This document shows positions 33,739-42,705 of a DNA stretch of 44,449 bases, in pieces. Position 1 is the first letter of the stretch; every line of letters begins with the position of its first letter. Under the pieces are notes generated by a model. The model saw only the letters and a program-made list of their open reading frames with translations. It did not search any database and had not been told where the DNA came from. This DNA comes from Bryobacterales bacterium. GTDB taxonomy: Bacteria > Acidobacteriota > Terriglobia > Bryobacterales > Bryobacteraceae. The translations under genes were made by a program, and so were the position numbers. The stretch is from NCBI GenBank assembly GCA_025350625.1, contig JANXXL010000342.1, forward strand, positions 1 through 44,449, written 5' to 3'.

Positions 33739-35276
33739 GTTCGATAGAGGTGGTTTTGCGCCGCATTTCATATATACTTCTGACCTTGTGCGCCGTTGGC
33801 CTGCCTGCACTGCCGCAAGGCCTCCCGCAGGCCCGGCCGCCCGTCCGCAGGCCAACCGTAACCGCGGCGGACGCCCAGAATCAGTTGGATGGCAACGAAG
33901 CCCTGTTCACTGTACTCGCCGCCATCAATGCAGCCGGCTACGACGACCAGATTGACGCAGCCTCCACTCACGTGTTCCGGCACGCGCTGCGCACCCATCT
34001 CGCGGCCCGCAACCTCGATAGCGTCTTCGAGCTGAAACGCTTCTACCGCGATCACAAGTTGCAGAACCCGAATGCTGAGCTGAACCGGTATATCTCTTAC
34101 GCTCTGCTCATCAACGGTCCTCCGGATTTTGGATACCGCGATCCCGACATGGTGCGCCCGCCCGACGCTACTTCGATCGAAGGCCTGTCCCCGTTGCTGG
34201 CAGCGTTCTATAAGGAAGCAAACCTGGCGGAAGCCTGGCAGCAGGCACAGCCTTTCTACGACCAGATCATCGAGCAGTATCACGAACCGGTGGCTCGCGC
34301 CGTCCTCCAAGCGAACGCCTATGCCCGTAGCACCACTAGCGGCTATTTAGGGCGTCGCTTCCAGATTTTTATCGATCTGCTCGGCGCGCCTAATCAGGTG
34401 CAGTCGCGCAGCTTCGGCGACGAATATTTTATCGTGGTGACGCCTTCGGTCGAGCCGCAAATCGACGGCGTCCGTCACGCATACTTGCACTATCTGGTGG
34501 ACCCTCTGGGACTGAAATTCTCCGAAGACATCAACAAGAAACATGCCCTGGGAGATTATGCGCAGGGAGCCGGCGCTTTAGACGAGCATTACAAAACGGA
34601 CTTCGTCGATTTGGCCACCGAGAGTCTGATCAAAGCAATCGAAAGCCGGTTAGATCGCAAACCGGCCGCAGCCGATCAGGCCATGAAAGAAGGTTTCGTG
34701 CTGGCCCCCGCCCTGGCTGAGCAGCTCGCGATATACGAGAAACAGGAAGTAGCCCTGCGCCTGTACTTCCCCAATCTGTTCGCCGGCTTGGACTTCAAGC
34801 GCGAAGAGCAGCGCATGGCCAACGTGGAGTTTGCAGCTTCCCGCAGCACCCGCACGGTGCGCGCCGCCGAAATCGTGAAGCCACCGGAATTGACGGGCGC
34901 CGCCAAGACCCTGGCCGATGCCGAGCAATCGTTCACCAACCGGGATTTGGACCGCGCTAAACAGATTTTCACCCGGGTGCTGGAAGAAACCACCGAGCAA
35001 TCCCTGCACGCAAAAGCGTATTATGGATTAGCGCGGGTGGCTGTGCTGCAGAGAGACCCCGAGACGGGCGATCGCCTGTTCCGTAACGTTCTGGAACTGC
35101 AGCCGGACACCGAAACCAAAGCTTGGAGCTGGCTGTATTTGGCGCGTTTGGCTGATTCGCAGGGGGACCGGGACCAGGCCGTGAAAAACTATAAAGCAGC
35201 CTTAGCCGTTCCGGAAGCACCGGAATCCGTTCGGCAAGCGGCCCTTAAAGGTGTCGCCGAAGCCTTCAAAAAGTGA
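33735..35276 (+). CDS. Exported conserved protein with C-terminal TPR region
   Basis: 513 residues from a TTG that overlaps the preceding stop; a GTG at 33750 is an alternative because the ribosome binding site (GGGGG) sits too close to the TTG. Signal peptide (YILLTLCAVGLPALPQ) and a Pro-rich linker come first. The N-terminal domain (about 50-340) has no name that I can give; it contains GVRHAYLHYLVDPL near 245, an H-x3-H pattern that resembles metal-binding helices but lacks the Glu of HExxH. Residues about 390-510 hold TPR units (AKQIFTRVLEE..., HAKAYYGLARVAVLQRDPE, AWSWLYLARLADSQGD). Likely Acidobacteriota-type; function unknown. Confidence 0.75.
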   Translation: MSSIEVVLRRISYILLTLCAVGLPALPQGLPQARPPVRRPTVTAADAQNQLDGNEALFTVLAAINAAGYDDQIDAASTHVFRHALRTHLAARNLDSVFELKRFYRDHKLQNPNAELNRYISYALLINGPPDFGYRDPDMVRPPDATSIEGLSPLLAAFYKEANLAEAWQQAQPFYDQIIEQYHEPVARAVLQANAYARSTTSGYLGRRFQIFIDLLGAPNQVQSRSFGDEYFIVVTPSVEPQIDGVRHAYLHYLVDPLGLKFSEDINKKHALGDYAQGAGALDEHYKTDFVDLATESLIKAIESRLDRKPAAADQAMKEGFVLAPALAEQLAIYEKQEVALRLYFPNLFAGLDFKREEQRMANVEFAASRSTRTVRAAEIVKPPELTGAAKTLADAEQSFTNRDLDRAKQIFTRVLEETTEQSLHAKAYYGLARVAVLQRDPETGDRLFRNVLELQPDTETKAWSWLYLARLADSQGDRDQAVKNYKAALAVPEAPESVRQAALKGVAEAFKK

Positions 35277-35290
35277 AGCCTTCAAAAAAA
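35259..35290 (+). repeat. 16-base tandem duplication across a stop codon
   Basis: GAAGCCTTCAAAAAGT (35259-35274) is followed directly by GAAGCCTTCAAAAAAA (35275-35290), 14 of 16 bases identical. The first copy encodes the last residues and stop of the preceding gene; the second lies in the leader of the next gene and creates an A-rich run before its ribosome binding site. Confidence 0.7.
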
Positions 35291-35308
35291 ATTACGAGGA
35301 GCAAAGGA

Positions 35309-36052
35309 ATGAAGACGAAGTACATGATAGTCGGCCTGCTGGCGGCAGGCAGTCTGACCATGGGCCAGAAGGTGAAATCGCCCAAGGAAGCTGAGGCCGT
35401 GAAGGCGGTATTAGGCGCGCAGACTCCGGATCAACGGATCGCCGCCGTCGACGATCTTATCGCCAAGTTCAAGGATACCGAGTTCAAAGCTGCCGCTTTA
35501 GAGATGGCCGGCGAAGCCTATGGGCAGAAGCGTGATTCTCCGAATGCGATTGTGTACGGAAATCGTGCTCTCGAAGCCGACCCCAAGAATTTCCAGGCCA
35601 TGCTCCTGGTCTCGGGACAACTCGCGCAGATAACCAAGGAATTCGATCTGGACAAGGACGAAAAATTGAAGAAGTCATCCAAGCTGGCCAATGATGCGAT
35701 TACCAGCATCAACGCTGCCGCGAAACCCAACCCGCAGCTCACCGACGAGCAGTGGACCGACATTAAGAAGGACATGGTTTCGCAGGCGCACGAGACGCTG
35801 GGAGTGATTGCCGTTCTCGACAAGAAATGGGATACCGCTATTACCGAGTTCAAGGGCGCGATTGACGACGCGGCTCACCCGGAGCCGGCCACCATGCTCC
35901 GTCTGACGGCCGCTTACAACGCCGCCATGAAATACGATGAGGCGGGCGCTATGGCGGATAAATTGTTGGCTAACCCCAGCCTTCCCGACAATCTTAAGAA
36001 AATCGCCCAGGATGAGAAACTAAAGGCTGCCAAAGGGAAGACTCCAAAGTAA
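35309..36052 (+). CDS. Exported TPR-like protein
   Basis: 247 residues from the ATG at 35309, which has CGAGGAG 10-16 bases upstream; the frame is open from 35273 but that start would overlap the previous gene and lose the signal peptide (MIVGLLAAGSLTMGQ). Helical repeats of TPR kind are visible: AAALEMAGEAYGQKRDSPNA, then AIVYGNRALEADPKNFQAML, AHETLGVIAVLDKKWDTAIT and MLRLTAAYNAAMKYDEAGAM. The C-terminus is Lys-rich. It probably belongs with the two TPR genes upstream. Function unknown. Confidence 0.78.
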   Translation: MKTKYMIVGLLAAGSLTMGQKVKSPKEAEAVKAVLGAQTPDQRIAAVDDLIAKFKDTEFKAAALEMAGEAYGQKRDSPNAIVYGNRALEADPKNFQAMLLVSGQLAQITKEFDLDKDEKLKKSSKLANDAITSINAAAKPNPQLTDEQWTDIKKDMVSQAHETLGVIAVLDKKWDTAITEFKGAIDDAAHPEPATMLRLTAAYNAAMKYDEAGAMADKLLANPSLPDNLKKIAQDEKLKAAKGKTPK

Positions 36053-36077
36053 TTTTCCGCCGGCGCTTCAAAAAGCC

Positions 36078-36791
36078 ATGAGCGTGGACCTCGCCATTCT
36101 CGAGAAAGCGCTGGGACACTGCTTTAGCGACCGCGAGTTGCTGGAGCGCGCGCTCACCCATAAATCGAGGGTTTATGAGAAGCCGGCCGAGTTCGAAACC
36201 GCCGCCGATAATGAGCAGCTGGAATTCCTGGGCGACGCAATTTTGGGGTTTGTGGTAAGCGAATCCCTGGTCCGCCGCTTCGCATCTTTTCCCGAAGGAC
36301 GTCTTTCCAAACTCAAGGCCCATCTGGTCAGCGCCGCCCATCTCTATGCAGTGGCGCAGAACTTGCATTTGGGCAACTATTTACTGCTCGGCCGTGGCGA
36401 AGAGATGAGCGGCGGGCGTGAGAAGAAGGCGCTACTTTCCGACGCTGTCGAAGCTTTGATCGCGGCGTTGTATCTCGAAGCTGGCCTGGAGGCGGCGCGG
36501 CGATTCATTGAAGGCTGCATTATCGGCGCGTTCGATCTCCCCCAGGACGGCGTCGATTGTGCGGTTACTGATCACAAGAGTGCCTTGCAGGAAATGGCGC
36601 AGACGCTGAAGCTTCCGGCCCCGCGGTATGCCACCGTCACGGAAGACGGGCCAGAGCATGCTAAGACCTTCACGGTAGAAGTTCGGGTGGGCAAGGACTG
36701 GGTGAGCCAGGCGCAAGGGTTCTCGAAGAAAAGCGCCGGGCAGAAGGCCGCCCAGCAGGTCCTCGAGCAATTAGCCGATTTCGGACGCTAG
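36078..36791 (+). CDS. rnc: Ribonuclease III
   Basis: 237 residues. The catalytic signature NEQLEFLGDAILGFVVSESL (about 46-65) and the second acidic motif SDAVEALIAALYLEAG (about 121-136) carry the Mg-binding Glu/Asp residues. A double-stranded-RNA-binding domain fills residues about 160-235 (DHKSALQEMAQTLKLPAPRY; FTVEVRV; KKSAGQKAAQQVL). It processes rRNA precursors and other structured RNA. It follows the TPR genes in the same direction with 25 bases spacing and is convergent with the small gene at 36803. Confidence 0.96.
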   Translation: MSVDLAILEKALGHCFSDRELLERALTHKSRVYEKPAEFETAADNEQLEFLGDAILGFVVSESLVRRFASFPEGRLSKLKAHLVSAAHLYAVAQNLHLGNYLLLGRGEEMSGGREKKALLSDAVEALIAALYLEAGLEAARRFIEGCIIGAFDLPQDGVDCAVTDHKSALQEMAQTLKLPAPRYATVTEDGPEHAKTFTVEVRVGKDWVSQAQGFSKKSAGQKAAQQVLEQLADFGR

Positions 36792-36802
36792 GGATAGTTG
36801 TT

Positions 36803-37102
36803 TTAGTCGACTGCGCCGCGCCAGGTATTCCCTTTTTCGTCGCGCAAGGTGACCATCAAGCCACTCGAAATCCCGCTGAGTGTCTTCCCGGTTCCGTCGC
36901 GGAAGCGGTACACGATGGAATTGTCTGCATTGGTCTCCGCCGAACCCAGCCAAATGTTGCCATATTCGTCTTTTAGCTTGATGTAATCGCCATGGCCATA
37001 GCCCGAGACGCGGGTCTTGGTCTTTTCTTCCTGCAGATGGAAGAAGCCGCCTGGCTGCCGATTGGGTCGGCGCTTGGTTAATGACACTGGATTCCTCCCC
37101 AT
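36803..37102 (-). CDS. Small conserved protein of unknown function
   Basis: 99 residues, no signal peptide or membrane segment. Two similar beta-rich units can be seen: [19 protein letters not shown] near 40-58 and [17 protein letters not shown] at the C-terminus, suggesting an internal duplication of a small SH3-like or beta-barrel fold. The basic N-terminus ([11 protein letters not shown]) could bind nucleic acid. It is convergent with rnc (12 bases apart) and divergent from dtd. I cannot assign it to a known family. Confidence 0.65.
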   Translation of the reverse strand: MGRNPVSLTKRRPNRQPGGFFHLQEEKTKTRVSGYGHGDYIKLKDEYGNIWLGSAETNADNSIVYRFRDGTGKTLSGISSGLMVTLRDEKGNTWRGAVD

Positions 37103-37178
37103 TACGATTGTGCGGCGAGTACTACGGCATTGCGATCAGGCAAATGCCTTGGTTGCCGTGGGTGTTTATCCTAAGTCT

Positions 37179-37616
37179 ATGCGTGCACTTGTGCAACGAG
37201 TCAGCCGGGCGAGCGTGGCAGTGGAGAATTCGGTAGTTGGAGAAATTGGTGCTGGATTGCTGGTAATGCTTGGGGTAGCGAAGCCCGACACTTTAGGGGA
37301 AGCAGAATTCCTGGTGGATAAGATTCTGAACCTTCGCATTTTCGCGGACGGTAACGGCAAAATGAATCGTAGCGTGCTCGATACCAAAGGCGAATTATTG
37401 GTGATTTCGCAGTTTACTCTGTATGGAGACTGCCGAAAAGGCCGCCGGCCAGGTTTCGACGCCGCCGCTCCCCCGCAGCAAGCCCGCGAACTTTATGAAT
37501 CGTTCGTAGGTTTGGCACGCGTCAGCGGGTTACGAGTAGAAACTGGCGTGTTTCAGGCCCACATGGGTGTGTCGCTGCTGAACGACGGGCCCGTCACACT
37601 CCTGCTTGAGAAATGA
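37179..37616 (+). CDS. dtd: D-aminoacyl-tRNA deacylase
   Basis: The open frame begins at 37017, but the family N-terminus [15 protein letters not shown] starts at the ATG at 37179, giving 145 residues, exactly the usual length. Catalytic motifs: SQFTLYGD (about 78-85) and [10 protein letters not shown] near the end, with [12 protein letters not shown] between. The enzyme hydrolyses D-amino acids (and mischarged Gly) from tRNA, acting as proofreader. It stands 76 bases from the divergent small gene; a long hairpin follows the stop. Confidence 0.96.
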   Translation: MRALVQRVSRASVAVENSVVGEIGAGLLVMLGVAKPDTLGEAEFLVDKILNLRIFADGNGKMNRSVLDTKGELLVISQFTLYGDCRKGRRPGFDAAAPPQQARELYESFVGLARVSGLRVETGVFQAHMGVSLLNDGPVTLLLEK

Positions 37617-37628
37617 TTTTGCCCCAGC

Positions 37629-37669
37629 TCAAGGCTCGGCTGTTTTATACGATCACAGCCGGGCCTTGA
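37629..37669. terminator. Long hairpin downstream of dtd
   Basis: A 15-bp stem with a single G-T pair, TCAAGGCTCGGCTGT (37629-37643) against ACAGCCGGGCCTTGA (37655-37669), with an 11-base loop. It lies 12 bases after the dtd stop and 17 bases after the end of the convergent micropeptide gene. No T-run follows on either strand, so it may be a Rho-assisted or bidirectional barrier rather than a classical intrinsic terminator. Confidence 0.55.
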
Positions 37670-37686
37670 AGACGACTCCCGAATTA

Positions 37687-37761
37687 TTAATGGTGTAGTA
37701 AGAACCAGGCAACCAGCAGGACTCCGGGAACGCCGAGGGCCCACGCAACAATGTATCCCAT
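37687..37761 (-). CDS. 24-residue hydrophobic micropeptide (AW-x-LGVPG type, copy 1)
   Basis: A tiny frame of 24 codons plus stop, preceded by GGAGGT 6-11 bases before the ATG. The product is almost entirely one membrane helix: MGYIVAWALGVPG followed by VLLVAWFLLHH. It shares the pattern x-Y-[IL]-[IV]-AW-x-LGVPG...WFL-x-HH with the micropeptide at 42706, and the two genes have the same GCGTGG-x-x-x-CTCGGCGTTCC core at DNA level. A strong ribosome binding site, a clean helix and a conserved paralogue support a real gene. It is expected to insert in the inner membrane. Function unknown. It follows a decayed P-type ATPase region on the same strand. Confidence 0.75.
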   Translation of the reverse strand: MGYIVAWALGVPGVLLVAWFLLHH

Positions 37762-37969
37762 AAAACACCTCCGCCACGTTACTTGCAACCGCAAGTCCAA
37801 TCAGGCTTCCCCGAACCGTCAATTCGTAAGTGTGTGCAATAAAGATGGTGTGTAACGTCGTCTCTCTATGGTTCGCGATTTCTCGACGGTTGCCCGGCGA
37901 TTGACGCGGCAATATATTCACAAGCGTGCTCGGGAGGTGCATGCGCAGCTGATAGGCTCACGACGCACG

Positions 37970-38230
37970 CGCCTCAGACCCACCGATTCCTTGGCGATGT
38001 CCGCAGCGTTGATTCCGTCGCCCATGAATCCGCCCACGTGTATCTTGCCGCGGGAGGACGCGGATGGCCTGCTGCTTGTGGGCAGGAGAGAGGCGCGCGA
38101 AGAGCGTCGCCTTCTCTGCCGCGTAGGCCAACTCGGTATCGGACATTTTCTCCACATCGCCGCCGAGGAGCACGGGCATGAGGCCGACGTCCCTGCCTTT
38201 GCGGGTAATCAGTTGGTTGACTGCAACAAA
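37970..38230 (-). pseudogene. Relic of an MgtA-type P-type ATPase
   Basis: Read on the minus strand, 38230 to about 38053 gives ITRKGRDVGLMPVLLGGDVE and KMSDTELAYAAEKATLFARL then SPAHKQQAIRVL, the P/N-domain segment of magnesium-transporting ATPases. The match then changes frame to KIHVGGFMGDGIN (the conserved GDGIND hinge) and continues AADIAKESVG, with about 20 residues missing between the hinge and IAKES. The rest of the roughly 850-residue protein is absent. So a frameshifted and internally deleted fragment remains. The 37770-38328 stretch holds no other gene that I can support. Confidence 0.7.
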
Positions 38231-38328
38231 ATCGCAACGTACCGTACAGCCCCACCAAACTCTAAGCCATATGGCACGCGATGCATGCTCAGATTTTGGG
38301 CTGTGGCTGTAATCTGGTAATTGAATTC

Positions 38329-38418
38329 TGGCGGTGAGGGTGGGATTCGAACCCACGGAACCCGTGAAGGTTCAACGGTTTTCGAGACCGCCCGATTCAA
38401 CCGCTCTCGCACCTCACC
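38329..38418 (-). tRNA. tRNA-Ser(CGA)
   Basis: On the minus strand the acceptor strands GGTGAGG and CCTCACC pair, discriminator G is followed by an encoded CCA, the T-arm is GTGGG-TTCGAAT-CCCAC, and the anticodon loop CT-CGA-AA gives anticodon CGA for serine codon UCG. A long variable arm (AACCTTCACGGGTT region) is the type II arm expected for serine tRNA. A P-type ATPase relic lies just downstream of its 3' end, the side where integrating elements usually insert. Confidence 0.93.
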
Positions 38419-38544
38419 GTACTTCTAACCTAACTGATTTTTCCAGCTCTTGCAATTAACTCGATACCCGAATTCACCGCCGATTTAGGACTTCGACATT
38501 AGTCGTAAGCCTTATGGCGCGAATGATCGGAACTCCGACAGGCC

Positions 38545-40845
38545 TTAGAGCAGCTTGTCGAGAGAGATAGGCAGCTCTCTGATCCGTTTCCCCGTCGCGT
38601 TAAAAATGGCATTAGCGATCGCCGCTGCCGCGCCAGTGATGCCGATTTCGCCGAGTCCCCGTGCGCCCAATGGCGCATGCTCATCGGGTATATCTGTGTA
38701 AACGATTTCGATAGGCGGCACATCCAAATTCACCGGGACATGGTATTCGGCGAGCGAAGGATTCATAATTCGGCCCCGGCGCTCGTCGAATAGTGTCTCC
38801 TCGGTCAGCGCCATGCCGATTCCCATGATGATCCCTCCCTGAAGCTGGCTCACAGCCGTTTTAGGGTTCACAATAGTCCCGCAATCGAAAGATCCCAGCC
38901 AGCGCGACAGCCGGATTTCGCCGGTTTCTGCGTGCACCCGAACCTCGCAAAATTGGGCTCCGTAAGAAGCCATCGAATACTTCATTGTTTCGAGCGGCGG
39001 TCCGGAAGATGCTTCAGCTTCGACCGAAGCCCGTCCCGCAGCCCGTAGAATGTCGGAATACGTTTCTCCGTGGTTCAAGTCGCCGATGCGATAAATCCCG
39101 CCGTCGCGCGCTTGCACTTGTTCGTATTTCGCGCCATGCAGCGGTGAATCGGCGCGTTTGCCCGCCAGCCTGAGCATTTCACGATAGATTTGCTCGACGG
39201 CGGCCTGCACCGCTGCGACAATGGTCGCGGTCTGGTTGGACCCGCCCGCCAACATCGGAGTATCGGGCAACTGCGAGTCGCCATATTGAAAAGTTACTTG
39301 TTGTAGCGACAAGCCCATGCGATCGGCGGCGTGCTGTATTTGCACGGTGGCCGTTCCCATTCCCATCTCACAGGCCGGCGTTTGCACGATCGCCGTTCCG
39401 TCGGCGTGGATGCAAACGCGAGCCTTCGCCGGGAAGCGCATATACGGATAGTAGGCGGTCGCTACGCCTTGGCCGATCAGCCACTTCCCTTCCCGCTGGG
39501 AGCGCGGCTCGGGGTTGCGGCGGGCCCACCCGAATTTCTCTGCTCCCATGCGATACGCTTCCACGAGTTGGCGGCTCGAAAACAGAGTATCCTTCGTCGG
39601 ATCTTTTACCGGCTCATTGATGCGCCGCACTTCAATCGGATCCATCCGCAACTCAAACGCAAGCTCGTCTATGGCCGATTCGAGAGCGAATGTTCCGATC
39701 GATTCCCCCGGAGCTCGCATCCAAGTGTTGGCGACCGTATCGAGGTAGACGACTTTCTGGCCGATGAACACGTTGGGTGGACCGTAAAGATGCCGCGCCG
39801 GAAAAGTGCATTGTTCGGCGTAGCGCCCGCTCCGTGTTGTGGCCGTAATTCCGGTGTGGAGCAGAGCGTCTAACCTTCCGTCTTTGCCCGCTCCCAATGC
39901 GACGCGCTGTTCTGAGATAGTGCGCCCGCCGATCACGCGGAAGACCCCTTCGCGCGATAACGCCAGCTTAACGGGACGGTTCACTACTTTCGCGGCCGCC
40001 GCGCAAAGCGCCGTATGATTCCACAGGCCGGCTTTGCCGCCGAAACCACCCCCCACGAATGGTGCCACCACCTGAACGTCTTCATTTTTAAGACTAAATA
40101 TGTAGGCCAGAGTATGGGCGGTCAGATTAACCGACTGTGTGGAATCGAAGACCGCTAAACCGCCGTCGGGATTCCAAAAGGCAATCGTCGCGTGGGGTTC
40201 GATGGCATTGTGGTTGTAGCGGGGCGCCCGGTAAATATTGTCGACACTTACAGAGGCCTGTTCGAGACCCTTCTTCACGTCGCCGATTTTGATCTCCGGT
40301 GGCTCGCCCATGACGTCGTGCGGCGTCACTGCCCCGGCCTTCATGGCTTCGAACAAAACTTGCGGTGACTCGGCGGCATAATCAATTTGGACGAGAGACG
40401 CAGCATATTCGGCTTGCTCCAAAGTCTCCGCCACGACGACCGCCACCGGTTGTCCGTCCCAGTAAATCGCGTCGTCCTGCATAATCGGCAAGTCGCTCAG
40501 GGCCACGCCCTTGCCTAGATCTTCAAAATTCGCCAGAGGCGGCGCCTTCATCCTGGGCATGTTGTGATGGGTAATCACCTCCAAAACACCAGTCACCGCT
40601 TTGGCCCGAGAAGTATCGATCTTTGTGGATTTCCCTTTGGCAATAGCGCTATAAACCAGCGCGCCATAAACCAGGTCAGGGACCCTGAATTCCGCGGTAA
40701 AACGCGCCTCGCCTGTCACCTTCACTTCAGCATCGACACGTGTAACAGGTTTGCCGACAAACCCTGCCTGGTCTATCAATGGATCTTTCTTCTTGTCGGG
40801 AAGGAACTGCGCGGCGGTTTGCATGATGGATTCGATCACACTCAT
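38545..40845 (-). CDS. paoC: Molybdopterin-binding subunit of xanthine dehydrogenase-family aldehyde oxidoreductase (PaoC/YagR-like)
   Basis: 766 residues. The N-terminal YVGKPV-like start ([20 protein letters not shown]), [16 protein letters not shown] (molybdenum cofactor contact, about 265), [20 protein letters not shown] near 380, and the C-terminal [20 protein letters not shown] with the catalytic Glu identify the Moco subunit. With the two following subunits it should oxidise aldehydes (aromatic aldehydes in E. coli PaoABC); the substrate here is not shown. It overlaps the FAD subunit gene by 4 bases. Cofactor-loading chaperone (PaoD/XdhC type) is not in the window. Confidence 0.9.
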   Translation of the reverse strand: MSVIESIMQTAAQFLPDKKKDPLIDQAGFVGKPVTRVDAEVKVTGEARFTAEFRVPDLVYGALVYSAIAKGKSTKIDTSRAKAVTGVLEVITHHNMPRMKAPPLANFEDLGKGVALSDLPIMQDDAIYWDGQPVAVVVAETLEQAEYAASLVQIDYAAESPQVLFEAMKAGAVTPHDVMGEPPEIKIGDVKKGLEQASVSVDNIYRAPRYNHNAIEPHATIAFWNPDGGLAVFDSTQSVNLTAHTLAYIFSLKNEDVQVVAPFVGGGFGGKAGLWNHTALCAAAAKVVNRPVKLALSREGVFRVIGGRTISEQRVALGAGKDGRLDALLHTGITATTRSGRYAEQCTFPARHLYGPPNVFIGQKVVYLDTVANTWMRAPGESIGTFALESAIDELAFELRMDPIEVRRINEPVKDPTKDTLFSSRQLVEAYRMGAEKFGWARRNPEPRSQREGKWLIGQGVATAYYPYMRFPAKARVCIHADGTAIVQTPACEMGMGTATVQIQHAADRMGLSLQQVTFQYGDSQLPDTPMLAGGSNQTATIVAAVQAAVEQIYREMLRLAGKRADSPLHGAKYEQVQARDGGIYRIGDLNHGETYSDILRAAGRASVEAEASSGPPLETMKYSMASYGAQFCEVRVHAETGEIRLSRWLGSFDCGTIVNPKTAVSQLQGGIIMGIGMALTEETLFDERRGRIMNPSLAEYHVPVNLDVPPIEIVYTDIPDEHAPLGARGLGEIGITGAAAAIANAIFNATGKRIRELPISLDKLL

Positions 40846-41837
40846 AGCGCACCCTCCGCTTCGGTCATTTCGCTCAATACGCTGACGATCGTTCGTTTCG
40901 CCAATTCAATTTTGAAGTTGTTGTATCCATATCCTCGCGCTCCCGCGAGTTCCGCTTCAGCCGCGCGTTGAAATGTCTCGATGCCGGCTTTCGAGCCGGT
41001 CAGCACCTTTTCCGCTTGATAGGCGCGCCACGGCTTGTGCGCCACCCCGCCCAGCGCGAGACGCACGTTCCGGATGGTTCCATCCATTATTTCTAGCGCC
41101 GCTGCCACGCTTACGAGTGCGAAGGCGTAACTCGCGCGATCCCGTACTTTCCGGTATCGCGAGTGTTTGGCAAATCCGAGCGGCGGCAATTCAATCGAAG
41201 TAATCAATTCATCCGGCTTCAGATCGGTCTCGAAGTGCGGCGCATCTTCCGGGAGCCGATGAAATGCGCCGAAAGGAATGCTGCGCTCACCCCCCGGGCC
41301 TGTCACGCGAACAGTCGCCTCCAGCGCCGCCAGGGCGACACACATGTCCGACGGATGTGTGGCGATACAACTTTCGGATGTCCCCAAAATGGCGTGCATC
41401 CGATTGAACCCTCCGAGGGCGTCGCATCCCGACCCGGGAGCCCGTTTATTGCACTTCGCAGCGTCGTCGTAGAAGTAATAGCAGCGTGTGCGTTGCATCA
41501 GATTGCCGCCGACCGTCGCCATATTTCTAATCTGGCCGGATGCGCCGTAGAGTATCGCCTGCGACAACACCGGATAGCGCTCCCGAATCAAGCGGTCATT
41601 CGCAACCGCGCTATTCCTGACCGCCGCACCGATAGAGATACCGCCGTCCGGAAGTTCTACGATGCCGGCCGGCGACAACCCCGTGACGTCCACCAGGGCG
41701 TCTGGTTGTTCGATATCTTCGCGCATCAGATCGACTAAGTTTGTGCCTCCGCCCAGAAACTTTGAGTTCGGATTCAGCGACCAGAGCGAAAGGGCCGCAT
41801 CGGCAGAGCGGGCTTGCGAATAGGCGAAATTCTTCAT
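40842..41837 (-). CDS. paoB: FAD-binding subunit with 4Fe-4S site (PaoB/YagS-like)
   Basis: 331 residues. FAD-binding motifs [20 protein letters not shown] and [13 protein letters not shown] are clear. Unlike ordinary xanthine dehydrogenase FAD subunits it has an inserted cysteine-rich segment [19 protein letters not shown] and [17 protein letters not shown], with a further Cys in [12 protein letters not shown], which in PaoB carries an extra 4Fe-4S cluster. This supports the PaoABC type over a standard XDH. It overlaps both neighbours by 4 bases, a fully coupled three-gene operon. Confidence 0.9.
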   Translation of the reverse strand: MKNFAYSQARSADAALSLWSLNPNSKFLGGGTNLVDLMREDIEQPDALVDVTGLSPAGIVELPDGGISIGAAVRNSAVANDRLIRERYPVLSQAILYGASGQIRNMATVGGNLMQRTRCYYFYDDAAKCNKRAPGSGCDALGGFNRMHAILGTSESCIATHPSDMCVALAALEATVRVTGPGGERSIPFGAFHRLPEDAPHFETDLKPDELITSIELPPLGFAKHSRYRKVRDRASYAFALVSVAAALEIMDGTIRNVRLALGGVAHKPWRAYQAEKVLTGSKAGIETFQRAAEAELAGARGYGYNNFKIELAKRTIVSVLSEMTEAEGAL

Positions 41838-42415
41838 CGCGTTGCCTCCGCCTTAAATGCGCCGCGAATGGCTGCGCAGATCCCTACGTAAGCGCCGCAG
41901 CGGCACAAATTGCCGCTCATCCGTTCTTTAATCTCCTCGTCGGAAAACTCCGGCGCGGCAGAGGAGTCTTTGCTTACCGCGCTAGGCAAGCCCGCCTTAA
42001 ATTCCTGGATCATACCTATCGCGGAACAAATTTGACCCGGCGTACAATAGCCGCATTGGAATCCGTCCTGTTCCACAAATGCTGCTTGCATGGTGTGCAG
42101 CGCTCCCCCGGAGCCCAAACCTTCGATGGTTATGATATCCGCACCTTCAAACTGGACGGCAAGCGCCAAGCACGAAAGAATCCGGTCTCCGTTGACCAAA
42201 ACGGTGCAAGCACCGCACGCGCCTTGGTTGCAACCTTTCTTGGTGCCGGTCAGATCCAGGTGTTCCCGCAAGGCATCCAGAAGAGAAACACGTGGCTCAA
42301 CCCTCAAGGTGTGAGCAGTGCCGTTTACCTGCAACGTTATCTGATCTATAGAGGGACTCGGGAGCTGGCTCTCTGGACTTGCTGCCCTCTTACGTTCAAT
42401 TACTGGATGTTCCAT
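41834..42415 (-). CDS. paoA: 2Fe-2S subunit of aldehyde oxidoreductase (PaoA/YagT-like)
   Basis: 193 residues. Two 2Fe-2S binding regions: plant-type [16 protein letters not shown] with further Cys in ILSCLALA, and [16 protein letters not shown] with [12 protein letters not shown]. coli PaoA begins with a Tat signal; here the N-terminus ([18 protein letters not shown]) has no twin-arginine or hydrophobic stretch, and an in-frame stop lies just upstream, so the complex is predicted to be cytoplasmic. It is the first gene of the operon, with a palindromic operator candidate 82 bases upstream. Confidence 0.9.
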   Translation of the reverse strand: MEHPVIERKRAASPESQLPSPSIDQITLQVNGTAHTLRVEPRVSLLDALREHLDLTGTKKGCNQGACGACTVLVNGDRILSCLALAVQFEGADIITIEGLGSGGALHTMQAAFVEQDGFQCGYCTPGQICSAIGMIQEFKAGLPSAVSKDSSAAPEFSDEEIKERMSGNLCRCGAYVGICAAIRGAFKAEATR

Positions 42416-42705
42416 TTGATTCCTCGACCTTCAACAACTGTGATTAAGTTAGATCCAGTATTATTCGGTTTCGTTACGTGGCCAGAAGACGCGTTTACAG
42501 TTACTAACTGTCAGAGCGCATCGCCTTATAGACTCTTCGTTTGAGCGGTGCAGTTAATGCACGGCGCTTGCACGAAATACGTCAGCCTCATTGTTTTTCT
42601 AGGAAACGCAAAAGAACGACTGAAGAAATCACTCATCCAGGCGGAGCTTCCCATAGGCCATGCAAATGCAGGTCATGGGACGCACGTTAATCAAAGGAGA
42701 CAACC
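42416..42705. other. Intergenic region between paoA-like and micropeptide 2 genes
   Basis: About 290 bases between two divergent genes. Apart from the palindrome at 42497-42511 and the ribosome binding site AAGGAGA at 42694-42700 I see no supported gene. An open frame that reaches 42544 on the plus strand is antisense to paoA and lacks protein-like features. Confidence 0.5.
42497..42511. promoter_or_regulatory. Perfect palindrome ACAGTTA-C-TAACTGT, operator candidate
   Basis: A 15-base perfect inverted repeat (7-bp arms, 1-base centre) 82 bases upstream of the paoA-like start, in an otherwise gene-free divergent region. Size and symmetry fit a dimeric repressor such as a TetR- or GntR-type protein; no such regulator gene is next to it. 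The AT-rich stretch between it and the start contains weak -10 candidates (TAATAC). Confidence 0.4.

Noticed and set aside
33397-33855. The upstream extension of the Cys-containing minus-strand protein
   Set aside because: The extra residues are antisense to two TPR genes; the family-like sequence begins at the ATG at 33396.
37868-38320. A 150-codon plus-strand frame next to tRNA-Ser as a gene
   Set aside because: The opposite strand shows clear P-type ATPase similarity; the plus-strand frame has no protein-like pattern.
41741-42544. A 267-codon plus-strand frame opposite the PaoA/PaoB-like genes
   Set aside because: It is a shadow of the Fe-S subunit gene and has no family motif.
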